NCBI GenBank assembly: GCA_902798015.1
Contig: CADBVL010000020.1
Location: 1 to 43,518 of the forward strand
Length of the DNA: 43,518 bases
Source of the DNA: an uncultured Bacteroidales bacterium
Lineage (GTDB): Bacteria; Bacteroidota; Bacteroidia; Bacteroidales; Paludibacteraceae
Direction: 5' to 3'
The notes beneath the pieces are model-generated. The model was not told the DNA's origin. It saw nothing but the letters and a program-made list of their open reading frames with translations, and did not search any database. The first letter of the stretch is position 1; each line of letters opens with the position of its first letter. The position numbers and the translations under genes are program-made. This document shows, piece by piece, positions 9,126 to 17,934 of this stretch.

Positions 9126-9956
9126 TCAGAAAACAAAGATTAACGCCACGATTGTACGCCATAATGTGGACCACCAACGGCGTTGAAAGAGCTGTTGGAA
9201 GTCGATAAAGAATACAATGTGAGCGATGTAGAACGGGAAAATAAAGGGATTAAAACTTATCTGTGGATGCCACCACGCCGTGCTGAGTAACCATACAATG
9301 GAAATCACCTGTAACTGGCATATTGCATAGCATACAACAGTCATGATTTCTGCGAAATTATAGGTTTTGTCTTTGGCTTTGCGGAATAGCAACCACATAA
9401 GCAACATGGTAATCGAAAACTTAAAGAGCAGCCCGAAATCAGGATGCTCTTCTTCCCATTGACGTATTTTCTCCATATACATAGAGAACTGTTCCATGGC
9501 ATTTAAGAGCTGAAGTGTTTCAGCATCATTGGGATTCGTACTGTCTAACTGAGCGCGCGCTTCCGAGAAATGCAAGGTTGCTGATTCGCGGGGCATAATC
9601 TCCACAGGTAGTATTTTCCCCAACAGCATCAGGCCCAAGGTTAGCACTACTAACATCATAACAGGTTGCATCAATCGTCCCCGGCGCCCTTCTAAATAGT
9701 CACGCATCATGTATCCGGGACGCCAGAACAGGTGCCCTGTGGTCACAAAGATATTCTTATTGCCGAATCCCCACACTTCGAGAAAATTCGATGTCACGCT
9801 CTCCATAGTGATGCGCTTGCTGTTTGCTTCCACTTCACCGTACTCAGCCGTTTGATGGGTACGGAACTCTGAAAACCGAACACAAATCAATGTGCGCAGT
9901 TTCTCCAACAGCTTGCGTACCACCGCAAAGAATTCCGATATCTTACCTTTTTTCAT
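9126..9956 (-). CDS. DUF3667-like membrane protein
   Basis: 276 residues from the ATG at 9956 (MKKGKISEFFAVVRKLL), chosen because the promoter lies just upstream at 9966-9997; the frame itself extends to 10061 through that promoter. The segment GHLFWRPGYMMRDYLEGRRGRLMQPVMML has the shape of the DUF3667 motif (F-x-P-x-x-x-x-DYLEGKR). At least four hydrophobic helices follow. Unlike typical DUF3667 proteins no N-terminal zinc-ribbon cysteines are seen. Function unknown. It is the first gene of a two-gene unit with the PagL-like deacylase, so an envelope role is plausible. Confidence 0.65.
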   Translation of the reverse strand: MKKGKISEFFAVVRKLLEKLRTLICVRFSEFRTHQTAEYGEVEANSKRITMESVTSNFLEVWGFGNKNIFVTTGHLFWRPGYMMRDYLEGRRGRLMQPVMMLVVLTLGLMLLGKILPVEIMPRESATLHFSEARAQLDSTNPNDAETLQLLNAMEQFSMYMEKIRQWEEEHPDFGLLFKFSITMLLMWLLFRKAKDKTYNFAEIMTVVCYAICQLQVISIVWLLSTAWWHPQISFNPFIFPFYIAHIVFFIDFQQLFQRRWWSTLWRTIVALIFVF

Positions 9957-9965
9957 AATTCGCTG

Positions 9966-9997
9966 CAAAAATAGTAAAAATATATGATATACGCAAA
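9966..9997 (-). promoter_or_regulatory. Bacteroidota-type promoter of the DUF3667/PagL-like operon
   Basis: On the minus strand: TTTG at 9997-9994, 20 bases, TATTTTTG at 9973-9966, followed by CAGCG. The ATG at 9956 lies ten bases beyond the -7 element, so the transcript has a very short or no leader. Confidence 0.82.
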
Positions 9998-10090
9998 TTA
10001 TTTGAAATTTTCTTTTATTTTGCAGTTGATACCTATTTGCCTTCCGATACCCTGATAGCAAGCAGTTAATATCGTATCCCGCACTACCTT

Positions 10091-10109
10091 ATATATACTG
10101 TGTATATAT
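10091..10109. promoter_or_regulatory. Perfect inverted repeat upstream of the peptidase promoter
   Basis: ATATATAC-TGT-GTATATAT, eight-base arms with a three-base centre. Its right end is 22 bases upstream of the -33 element at 10132. It could be an operator or just AT-rich DNA; the low complexity of the arms weakens the case. Confidence 0.35.
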
Positions 10110-10131
10110 CCCGTGATTTTAAAAAAATAAA

Positions 10132-10163
10132 TTTGCACATGTCCAAAAAAAAATGTAATTTTG
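10132..10163 (+). promoter_or_regulatory. Bacteroidota-type promoter of the metallopeptidase gene
   Basis: TTTG at 10132-10135, 20 bases with an A-run, TAATTTTG at 10156-10163. The -7 region lies in an inverted repeat (AATTTTGC, three bases, GCAAAATT; 10157-10175). An almost identical promoter segment stands before rsmE at 39629-39673. Confidence 0.87.
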
Positions 10164-10182
10164 CACCGCAAAATTGGTCATT

Positions 10183-12150
10183 ATGAAACAGAAAACAATG
10201 TTTTACATGGCGTTTGCAGCCATCTTAGGCTTGACGTCATGCACATCGAAAAAGACAGAAACGATGGAATACTCGCGTGGAGAACAACAAGTACGTGCCC
10301 TTTGGACGCCGGAAGACGGTACACAGGAGGAGCTGGAGCAGTTTATTGCGGACAACACTTGTAAAACCGATAGTGAACGTTTGGCGCTCTTTGAGTCGTT
10401 AAGTAAGGCATTTGAGAACATCTATCAGTCGGCAGACTTGCTGACGGTGGAACTGCTTCGTCCGACCCAACTGACGAATGCTGCCGAACCGCAGACACCG
10501 GATTGGATATTATCGGGTTACAGCCCCTTGGCACATTTCTCGGACGATATGTTCGCGAACAAACTCGCATTTGTCACCATCCTGAATTTCCCCCATTATA
10601 CGCTGGAAGAGAAGAATACATTGGGCAAGAGTTGGACTCGTCAGGAGTGGGCGTTCGCCCGTATGGGTGACGTGTTCACGACCCGTATTCCGGCATCGGT
10701 CAACACACGCATGGCTCAGTCGCTCGCCAATGCGGAGAACTACATTGCCGACTACAATATCTACATGGGTAACCTGCGTACAGAGGACGACCGTTCGTTA
10801 TGGCCGGAAGACAAGATTTTGCTGAGTCACTGGAACCTGCGAGACGAACTCAAAGCGCTTTACGGCACTGAGGGCGGACAAGAGAAACAGGAAATGATCT
10901 ACCGTGTGATGCAACGTATTGTGGATCAGACCATTCCACAGGCAGCGGTCAACGGCAAGGATTTTGTATGGAAGCCTTCCGTGGTCGATGACCAGCCGGC
11001 TGAACCCTATACGCGTTATGAACGGATATTGGAGATAGCACAAGCCTATTTTGCGGAAGACCCATATTGCCCTACGGCGCCTACGGGTATTATTCGTAAC
11101 TTCGAAGAAGGAGTGGAGATTCCTGCCGAAGAATTAGACAGTCTGTTCCGTGCGTTGGTGGGTTCTCCTCAAGTAGCCCAGGTGGCCGCAGTCATCCGCG
11201 AACGATTGGGTAGGGAACTCCGTCCGTATGATATCTGGTATGATGGTTTCAAATCCCGCGCAGCCTTGGATGAGGATGCTCTGTCTGCCGAGACGCGCAA
11301 ACTCTATCCGGACGCCAACGCCTTTGCGGCTGACATGTGGAGATTGCTTACCCAGATGGGCTTCTATAGCGAAGATGCCCGTAATATAGCTCATCGTATT
11401 GTAGTAGAACCTGCACGCGGTTCGGGACATGCGTGGCCTTGTTTAGGGCGCAAAGAGGATGCCAGACTGCGTACCCGTATCCCTGCAGCCGGCATGGATT
11501 ACAAGGGGTATAATATCGCCGTGCATGAGTTCGGACATTGTGTGGAACAGGTTCTGGACATGTATTATATCGACCATTATATGCTTTCCGGTGTGCCGAA
11601 TACAGCGTACACGGAGGCATCAGCTTTCCTATGGCAGCAACGCGATCTTCAATTGCTGCCTCAAACGGAAGGAATCAAGCGGTTAGCGATTGGCGGATCT
11701 GAGAAGAAAGACGAAGTCTTGGATCAGTTCTGGTCAATGTACGAAATCATGGGTGTGAGCCTTGTCGATATGCGTATGTGGCGTTGGATCTACGACCATC
11801 CGAAGGCATCAGCGAAGGAATTGTGCGAAGCAACGATGCAAATAGCTAAAGATGTCTGGAATGCGTATTACGAACCAATTCTCGGCGAACATGATTGCAT
11901 TCTTTTGGCAGTTTATAGTCACATGGTGAATGCTCCTATGTACCTGCCGAATTATCCCCTCGGTCACATCGTCCAATATCAGTTGGAGGAACATCTGGCA
12001 AAATGTGAGTCGCAGAAAGATTTCGCGCTGGAATACATGCGTATTTACCGTCTCGGCCGGCTGACACCGAAAGAATGGCTCATTCAAGCCGTTGGAGAAG
12101 CACCGACTATTGAGCCCATTTTGCGAGCAGTAGACCGCGTAACGAAATAA
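10183..12150 (+). CDS. Lipoprotein zinc metallopeptidase (gluzincin type)
   Basis: 655 residues from the ATG at 10183 (MKQKTMFYMAFAAILGLTSC, lipobox LTSC at 17-20), so exported and lipid-anchored. The HEFGH motif at residues 448-452 supplies two zinc ligands and the catalytic glutamate. A glutamate at residue 478 in YTEASAFLW is a good third ligand, giving the HExxH-25-E spacing of gluzincins such as the M3/M2/M32 peptidases. Preceding text (ARGSGHAWPCL, AGMDYKGYNIAVHEFGH) resembles the M3-like core. The family could not be fixed further. It has its own promoter at 10132-10163 and ends 67 bases before the TonB receptor, which has a separate promoter. Substrate unknown; peptide degradation at the envelope is the natural inference. 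Confidence 0.8.
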   Translation: MKQKTMFYMAFAAILGLTSCTSKKTETMEYSRGEQQVRALWTPEDGTQEELEQFIADNTCKTDSERLALFESLSKAFENIYQSADLLTVELLRPTQLTNAAEPQTPDWILSGYSPLAHFSDDMFANKLAFVTILNFPHYTLEEKNTLGKSWTRQEWAFARMGDVFTTRIPASVNTRMAQSLANAENYIADYNIYMGNLRTEDDRSLWPEDKILLSHWNLRDELKALYGTEGGQEKQEMIYRVMQRIVDQTIPQAAVNGKDFVWKPSVVDDQPAEPYTRYERILEIAQAYFAEDPYCPTAPTGIIRNFEEGVEIPAEELDSLFRALVGSPQVAQVAAVIRERLGRELRPYDIWYDGFKSRAALDEDALSAETRKLYPDANAFAADMWRLLTQMGFYSEDARNIAHRIVVEPARGSGHAWPCLGRKEDARLRTRIPAAGMDYKGYNIAVHEFGHCVEQVLDMYYIDHYMLSGVPNTAYTEASAFLWQQRDLQLLPQTEGIKRLAIGGSEKKDEVLDQFWSMYEIMGVSLVDMRMWRWIYDHPKASAKELCEATMQIAKDVWNAYYEPILGEHDCILLAVYSHMVNAPMYLPNYPLGHIVQYQLEEHLAKCESQKDFALEYMRIYRLGRLTPKEWLIQAVGEAPTIEPILRAVDRVTK

Positions 12151-12167
12151 ATCCCTATTATTGGGGA

Positions 12168-12198
12168 TTGTACGATTCGTACAAAAGCAGTAATTTTG
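12168..12198 (+). promoter_or_regulatory. Bacteroidota-type promoter of the His-loop TonB receptor
   Basis: TTG at 12168-12170, 20 bases, TAATTTTG at 12191-12198. The spacer contains the palindrome at 12169-12183, so a bound repressor would directly block the polymerase. The start codon is at 12218. Confidence 0.85.
12169..12183. promoter_or_regulatory. Candidate operator: 15-base palindrome inside the TonB-receptor promoter
   Basis: TGTACGA-T-TCGTACA is a perfect inverted repeat with seven-base arms. It overlaps the -33 element and the first half of the spacer. The position and the predicted metal-related receptor suggest a metalloregulator (Fur/Zur/DtxR class) site, which is inference. Confidence 0.5.
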
Positions 12199-12217
12199 CA
12201 GCGAATTTTGGAAACTT

Positions 12218-14480
12218 ATGTCGAAACGTCTTTTTTTATACCTATTTATAGTGTGCTTGTGCGTGCCCATGTACGCGCAGATAAGCGGTGTTGTTTTGGA
12301 TGAAAGCGGCTATCCGATGATAGGAGCGAATGTCTATTGGGCAGGAACCACCAAAGGTGTAGCAACCGGTATAGACGGCGAATTCACTATTATGCCCGTC
12401 AAAAGTACCAATCGTCTGGTTGCATCGTTTGTCGGATGTCATAATGACACTACTGTCGTACTGAACCGTCAGCCGTTGACTATCGTGCTGATCGACGAGA
12501 CCGTTTTGGACGAGGTGACTATTACCGAACGCAAGATGGGAGTAATCAAGAGCCGTACTTCCGCGTTCGACACGCAAACCATCGGAACGGAGGAACTATG
12601 CCGTGCGGCATGTTGTAACCTTAGTGAGGCCTTTGAGACAAGTGCCTCGGTGGATGTTGCCTATTCCGATGCAGCTACGGGCGCCAAACAGATCCGTTTG
12701 CTGGGACTGAGCGGTACATACGTGCAGTTAATCCAAGAGAATACACCTGCCGTGCGCGGCTTGGCGCAGACCTTTGGTCTGGAATATATCCCAGGACCAT
12801 GGATGAGTAGCATTCAGGTCAGCAAAGGTACCTCGTCTGTCATCAACGGCTACGAAGCGACCTCAGGACAGATAAACGTGGAACTGCTTAAACCGCAACT
12901 TCAAAACCCATTGTCCGTAAATCTCATGTTCAATTCCGAAATCATGGGAGAGGCCAATATAATGGGCGGCTGGCAGATTCCTTTGGGAGAAGAGGAGGTG
13001 CATGAACACGAGCACCACCACGAAGAAGGCGAACATTGCCATCATCGCTCACTCTATACGGGTATTTTGGCGCACTATGGCGGCAGTTATATGACGATGG
13101 ACGGCAACCATGATTCTTTTGCCGACATGCCGAAAATACAGAATGTGAACCTTGCCAATCGCTGGTTTTACAGACAGGGCGAATATACGTTCCAGGCCTT
13201 TGTGCGCGGGCTCTACGACCGTCGTCGCGGAGGACAGAACGTACATCACCAACCGGCATTGACGAACCCGTACTTAATCAACCTCAATACCTGGCGTGTG
13301 GAAGGTTTCTTTAAGAACGGCTACGTGTTTGATGAAGAGAGCGGTTCTTCCGTCGCGCTCATCACTGCCGTCAGTTACCATAACCTCAATAATACATACG
13401 GCGCCAGAACATGGGATGCGAACCAACTGAATGTCTATGAATTTCGAAGGTGGCGGTCTCATTGATAACGACCATCGTCTGAGTGCGGGTTTGAGTCTCA
13501 ATTACGACCGCTACGAGGAGACACTCAGTGTGTTGGCTAACCCTCTCAATCGCTCCGAAGTGGTGCCCGGAATCTTTGCTGAATACAGCTATAAATACGC
13601 GGAAATGCTGTCATTGGTGGCCGGTGTGCGCGCCGACTATTCCACACGTTACGGCTTCTTTGCAACTCCTCGAATGAATATCCGATACACGCCCTTTGCA
13701 TGGTGGACGCTACGCGGAAGTGTGGGAATGGGATATCGCAGTCCGAATGCTATCTCCGACAATGCGTTTATGTTGCCGTCGAGTAGGGAACTGCACCTTG
13801 TGGATGCTATCAAGCAGGAACGTGCTGTTAATGCCGGTATTTCAACGTCTTTCTATATTCCGTTAGGCAGTAAAGAACTACAACTCTCCGCCGAGTGTTA
13901 TTACACACATTTCCTGAACTCTCTTATCGTGGATCTGGATCAAGATAAACATGCCGTGTACATCTATAACCAGACAGACCTTCCTGGTGCTCAGTCCTTT
14001 GCGCACTGCGCACAAATTGAGGCATCCATTGAAGTGCTGCGAGGCTGGACATGGACTGCCGCTTTCCGTTATACGGACGCTCGACAGACTACCATAGATG
14101 AGAATGGCGTTGCGCGTTTGCGCCCCAAAGCGCTTTCCAACCGCTTCAAAGGCGTTGTTACCACCAGTTATCAGACACCGTTGAAGAAGTGGCAATTTGA
14201 TGTCACAGCGCAGTTTAACGGCGTGGGACGCATGCCGGACGGCTTTGAACAGCCCTTTACGTGGTACCCGCAGTTAATGGCGCAGATCACGAAGTATTTT
14301 CGTACCTGTAGTATTTACTTAGGCGCGGAGAATATGACGAATTTCCGACAGGATAATCCGATTATAGGATGGGATGAGCCTTTTGGCCCGAATTTCGATG
14401 CCTCGATGGTTTGCGGACCTACGACGGGTTGGAAATTGTACCTGGGTTTCCGGTATGATTTAGAGAAGTCCGAAGACTAA
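12218..14480 (+). pseudogene. TonB-dependent receptor with a histidine-rich loop, split by one frameshift
   Basis: Two frames join to a full-length receptor of about 740 residues. Frame one (12218-13465) has a signal peptide ending in YAQ, a carboxypeptidase-regulatory-like domain (about 22-90, GVVLDESGYPMIGANV), the plug domain (about 95-225) and the first barrel strands. Frame two (from about 13437 to 14480) continues with NFEGGGLIDNDHRLSAGLSL and finishes the barrel. The switch occurs near 13433-13442 (…AATGTCTATGAATTTC…). Residues 262-278 (HEHEHHHEEGEHCHH) form a metal-binding-looking loop in the barrel, suggesting import of a metal or metal complex. Everything else reads as conserved, so the frame break may be a sequencing error. 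The 3' end overlaps convergent queH by 62 bases. Confidence 0.85.
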
Positions 14481-15069
14481 ACTCACATCCGCAATACTGC
14501 TGGTTATAAAACCCATATTCTTTGAGTAAGGCGTTGCGTCGGTCTTGCAGGCCGTCCTTTCTCCAGTTCTGTGCCCAAAAGGCAATAGGATTGCCACCCA
14601 GCCCGCCATGCGGGGTGTTATTCACCATCTCTGCGGCTTTCTGTCCAGCGGCGTTTACCTGCTCGAGATTTTTCCATCTTGAAGAGGCGAGAGTAGTAGC
14701 GAAGACCGGAATGCCAAGTTCCTGTGTTTTCTTCGCAGTAGCCAGAAGTCGATAATAAAAACATTCCTCGCAACGCTTTCCACGTTCCGGTTCATGCTCC
14801 AAACCCTTTACTGCACAGAGCCATTGATTGTGGCACCAGTCATCGTCAATCCATTTTATTCCTAAGGACTCCGCATGACGTTTGGATTCGTTCTTGCGGA
14901 TCTCATATTCCTCGAAAGGTAAGATGTTCGGATTGAAATAGTAGATGACGGGCGTGATATCATGTTCCAGCAGCCATTCTACGATGGCGCTGGAACAAGG
15001 TGCACAACAGGCATGTAACAGCACTGTTGTGCACCCTTCAGGAATACTAATTGAATTAGTATGCTTCAC
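14419..15069 (-). CDS. queH: Epoxyqueuosine reductase QueH
   Basis: 216 residues from a GTG at 15069 that directly abuts the stop of the upstream barrel protein; no ATG lies before the first conserved motif. Signatures are LLHACCAPCSS near the N-terminus, YYFNPNILPFEEYEIR, the cysteine pair in GKRCEECFYYRL, and QQYCGCEFSL near the C-terminus. These give the Cys pairs that bind the iron-sulfur cluster and extra metal of QueH, which reduces epoxyqueuosine to queuosine in tRNA. The C-terminal ~25 residues after CEFSL are longer than usual and overlap the convergent TonB receptor gene. Confidence 0.93.
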   Translation of the reverse strand: MKHTNSISIPEGCTTVLLHACCAPCSSAIVEWLLEHDITPVIYYFNPNILPFEEYEIRKNESKRHAESLGIKWIDDDWCHNQWLCAVKGLEHEPERGKRCEECFYYRLLATAKKTQELGIPVFATTLASSRWKNLEQVNAAGQKAAEMVNNTPHGGLGGNPIAFWAQNWRKDGLQDRRNALLKEYGFYNQQYCGCEFSLRTSLNHTGNPGTISNPS

Positions 15070-15591
15070 TTAGAAAGCGTAGCGAACACCAAGGTTGATG
15101 GTCCAGTCGAAAGCGTGCGCTGCCGCTACGTTTCCTCCACCGCCCCAAAGAATACAGCCGTAACCCGGACGGAAGTCAAATGAGAAAGCAATAGGTGCAT
15201 TTTTCATTTTGGCATCAATACCGGCTGCAGCACCAAAGCCAATCTGACCACCTGCGGCACCGCCAAAATCAATGTAGCCGGCTTTTACCTGCCCACCAAT
15301 AAACCAGTCAAGATCGATACCTTGACCTTCTGCTGCATCAGCCTGATATGCCAGAACAAGGTCATTGGTCGCACCAAACGTGGCTACACGAAAACCGTTA
15401 GCACCCGCTGCGCAATAACTTCCCAAATAACCGAATTCCTCAATGATTGTGAAATGTTCTGTTACCATTGCTTTGTACTGTAAACCAATACCGGAACCGG
15501 CTACGATACCAATACTGTTTTTGTACGGTGCGGCTGCAGAAACACTCAGCGCCGCAAGAGCAACTACACAAAGAGCAAAAATCTTTTTCAT
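15070..15591 (-). CDS. Small outer-membrane beta-barrel protein
   Basis: 173 residues with a clear signal peptide (MKKIFALCVVALAALSVSAA, cleavage near residue 20). The mature part alternates hydrophobic and small residues, is rich in glycine and alanine, and ends in LGVRYAF, a terminal aromatic typical of barrel proteins inserted by Bam. A length of about 150 mature residues fits an eight-stranded barrel of the OmpA/OmpW-like 'outer membrane beta-barrel' class. It has its own strong promoter at 15657-15687 and a leader of about 60 bases. queH starts immediately at its stop, so the two share a transcript. Substrate or role is not visible. Confidence 0.8.
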   Translation of the reverse strand: MKKIFALCVVALAALSVSAAAPYKNSIGIVAGSGIGLQYKAMVTEHFTIIEEFGYLGSYCAAGANGFRVATFGATNDLVLAYQADAAEGQGIDLDWFIGGQVKAGYIDFGGAAGGQIGFGAAAGIDAKMKNAPIAFSFDFRPGYGCILWGGGGNVAAAHAFDWTINLGVRYAF

Positions 15592-15656
15592 AAGAAAAAC
15601 TTTTTAGTTAATAAATAGAGATTGTTTTTTGTTTGTTGTTAAAACCAAATTTGCGG

Positions 15657-15687
15657 CAAAGATACAAAAACTATCTTATATGCACAA
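15657..15687 (-). promoter_or_regulatory. Bacteroidota-type promoter of the small barrel protein and queH
   Basis: On the minus strand: TTG at 15687-15685, 20 bases, TATCTTTG at 15664-15657. Transcription would start near 15650, giving a leader of about 60 AT-rich bases before 15591. Confidence 0.85.
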
Positions 15688-15745
15688 GAAAAATAACAAA
15701 AAAATACAAAATAATAGGTGGTTACATAAAATTATGTTAATTTTA

Positions 15746-15777
15746 TTTGTATAAATCAATTAATTTTTGTACTTTTG
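15746..15777 (+). promoter_or_regulatory. Bacteroidota-type promoter of the exopolysaccharide block
   Basis: TTTG at 15746-15749, 20 bases, TACTTTTG at 15770-15777. The leader to the gmd ATG at 15840 is about 55 bases. No other promoter of this type was found before the B12 riboswitch, so gmd through DUF1846 may form one unit. Confidence 0.86.
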
Positions 15778-15839
15778 CACGCTAATTTGGGCGAGAGACT
15801 CGACATCCGGTTAGCCATTCGGAATAAAGGTAAACGCAT

Positions 15840-16916
15840 ATGAAGCAGAAAACAGCATTAATAACAGGTGTTACAGGGCAGGACGGTAGTTATCTGTCGG
15901 AGTTCTTGTTGGAGAAAGGTTACGAGGTACACGGCATTATTCGTCGTAGTTCGGTGGACTTCCGTGAGCGTATTGCTCATCTGGAGGGAACACCGCATTT
16001 CCACCTGCATTACGCAGACATGAGTGACTCGATGTCATTAGTGAAACTGGTAGGCAAAGTGCAGCCGGATGAGATTTATAATCTTGCGGCGCAGAGCCAT
16101 GTGCAAGTGTCGTTCGATGCGCCTGAGTTTACGGCAGACGTAGATGCAGTAGGTGTGTTGCGCGTGCTTGAGGCGGTACGCACGAACCATTTGGAGAAGA
16201 CCTGCCGCATTTATCAGGCTTCTACTTCGGAACTCTACGGCAAAGTAGAGGAAGTGCCGCAGAACGAGAACACACCTTTTCATCCCTATAGTCCTTACGC
16301 GGTTGCCAAACTTTATGGGTATTGGATCATAAAGGAATACCGTGAGGCGTACGATATGTTCTGCTGTTCTGGAATTTTATTTAACCATGAGTCCGAGCGC
16401 CGCGGAGAAACATTTGTAACCCGTAAGATTACATTGGCTGCCGCACGTATTGCGCATGGAACGCAAGATTGTCTGTACCTGGGCAACCTCGATTCGCTGC
16501 GCGATTGGGGTTATGCCAAGGATTATGTGGAGTGTATGTGGCTCATTCTCCAGCACGATACTCCGGAAGACTTTGTGATTGCCACAGGTGTACAACACAC
16601 CGTGCGTGAGTTTGCTACGCTTGCTTTCCACCATGCCGGAATAGAACTTCGTTGGGAAGAAAAAGGAGTGGACGAGAAGGGTATAGATGTGAAAACCGGA
16701 AAAGTTGTTGTTGCCGTGAGCCCTGATTTCTATCGTCCGACGGACGTTGTGAACTTGCTCGGTGATCCCGCCAAGGCCAAAAAAGAGCTGGGCTGGGATC
16801 CTCAGAAGACCAGTTTTGAGCAACTCGTCGAACTGATGGTAAGACACGATATGCAGAAAGTGACACGTGAACACTTCAATGCCGCCGAGTATCTCGAAAA
16901 AGGTATAGTAAAATAA
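15840..16916 (+). CDS. gmd: GDP-mannose 4,6-dehydratase
   Basis: 358 residues, the usual length. Short-chain dehydrogenase/reductase fold: NADP-binding [20 protein letters not shown] at the start, the RRSS motif that follows, the catalytic Thr/Ser in [22 protein letters not shown] (YxxxK), and [17 protein letters not shown] of the GMD family. It converts GDP-mannose to GDP-4-keto-6-deoxymannose, the first step to GDP-fucose, in the cytoplasm. fcl, the next step, lies 76 bases downstream after a small repeat. First gene of the exopolysaccharide block. Confidence 0.97.
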   Translation: MKQKTALITGVTGQDGSYLSEFLLEKGYEVHGIIRRSSVDFRERIAHLEGTPHFHLHYADMSDSMSLVKLVGKVQPDEIYNLAAQSHVQVSFDAPEFTADVDAVGVLRVLEAVRTNHLEKTCRIYQASTSELYGKVEEVPQNENTPFHPYSPYAVAKLYGYWIIKEYREAYDMFCCSGILFNHESERRGETFVTRKITLAAARIAHGTQDCLYLGNLDSLRDWGYAKDYVECMWLILQHDTPEDFVIATGVQHTVREFATLAFHHAGIELRWEEKGVDEKGIDVKTGKVVVAVSPDFYRPTDVVNLLGDPAKAKKELGWDPQKTSFEQLVELMVRHDMQKVTREHFNAAEYLEKGIVK

Positions 16917-16928
16917 AAAGTGTACAGC

Positions 16929-16980
16929 ATAAAACCAGCATTTAATAGGCACATAATAAGCATTTAATAAGGATAAAACC
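16929..16980. repeat. Short nested direct repeats between gmd and fcl
   Basis: ATAAAACC is found at 16929-16936 and 16973-16980; AGCATTTAATA at 16937-16947 and 16959-16969. The motifs look like degenerate copies of a small AT-rich intergenic repeat. They fill most of the 76-base gap between gmd and fcl; no promoter is visible. Confidence 0.6.
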
Positions 16981-16992
16981 GGATACGCTTTT

Positions 16993-17934
16993 ATGGAGAA
17001 GAATTCAAAAATATATGTAGCGGGGCATCGTGGAATGGTGGGCTCGGCGATTGTGCGAGAGTTACAGCGTCAAGGATATACGAACATCATCACCCGTACG
17101 CACAAGGAATTGGATCTGTGCCGCCAAGAGGCAGTGGAGAAATTCTTTGAGGAGGAGAAGCCGGAGTATGTGTTCCTGGCAGCAGCCAAAGTGGGCGGAA
17201 TAGTAGCGAATCAGAATGCACTGGCGGATTTCATGTACGATAACATGATTCTGGAGATGAATGTGATTCATGCGGCATGGAAGAACGGGTGCAAGAAATT
17301 AGAGTTTTTGGGTTCAAGTTGCATTTATCCGCGCATGGCTCCGCAGCCAATGAAAGAGTCCTGTCTACTGACAGGAGAACTGGAGAAGACAAACGAGGCT
17401 TATGCACTCGCGAAAATCAGCGGACTCAAATACTGCGAATTTCTGAACCGTCAGTATGGAACGGATTATATTTCCGTTATGCCGACGAACCTTTATGGTC
17501 CGAATGATAACTATCATCCGGAGCACAGTCACGTCCTACCGGCGCTCATCCGTCGTTTTCATGAGGCAAAAATGAGCGGTGCAAAGTCTGTGACATGTTG
17601 GGGAACAGGTAGTCCGTTGCGTGAATTCCTCTATGTGGACGATCTTGCAAACCTATGCGTATTCCTCATGAACAACTACTCGGGCAACGAGACCGTCAAT
17701 GCCGGCACAGGCAAAGAGTTGACGATAAAGGAGTTAACGGAACTGGTAGCAAAAGTGATTGGCTACGAAGGGAAAATCGAGTGGGACAGCACCCGTCCGG
17801 ATGGCACGCCGCGCAAACTGTTGGATGTTAGCAAAGCAACCAAACTCGGCTGGACCTACAAGACTGAATTGGAAGACGGAATACGTCTCGCCTATAAAGA
17901 CTTTTTGGAAAATCCGATGCGGGCAGAACGCTGA
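16993..17934 (+). CDS. fcl: GDP-L-fucose synthase (epimerase/reductase)
   Basis: 313 residues. NADP-binding [17 protein letters not shown] at the N-terminus, [20 protein letters not shown] with the catalytic Ser, and [14 protein letters not shown] (YxxxK) identify Fcl/WcaG. It epimerises and reduces GDP-4-keto-6-deoxymannose to GDP-L-fucose. Together with gmd it supplies activated fucose, which in Bacteroidales is used for capsular polysaccharide and protein O-glycans. The stop TGA overlaps the ATG of the next gene by one base (TGATG), so translation is coupled. Confidence 0.97.
   Translation: MEKNSKIYVAGHRGMVGSAIVRELQRQGYTNIITRTHKELDLCRQEAVEKFFEEEKPEYVFLAAAKVGGIVANQNALADFMYDNMILEMNVIHAAWKNGCKKLEFLGSSCIYPRMAPQPMKESCLLTGELEKTNEAYALAKISGLKYCEFLNRQYGTDYISVMPTNLYGPNDNYHPEHSHVLPALIRRFHEAKMSGAKSVTCWGTGSPLREFLYVDDLANLCVFLMNNYSGNETVNAGTGKELTIKELTELVAKVIGYEGKIEWDSTRPDGTPRKLLDVSKATKLGWTYKTELEDGIRLAYKDFLENPMRAER

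Noticed and set aside
12150-12167. ATCCC / GGGAT hairpin after the metallopeptidase gene as a terminator
   Set aside because: Only five pairs and no T-run; the sequence continues directly into the next promoter.
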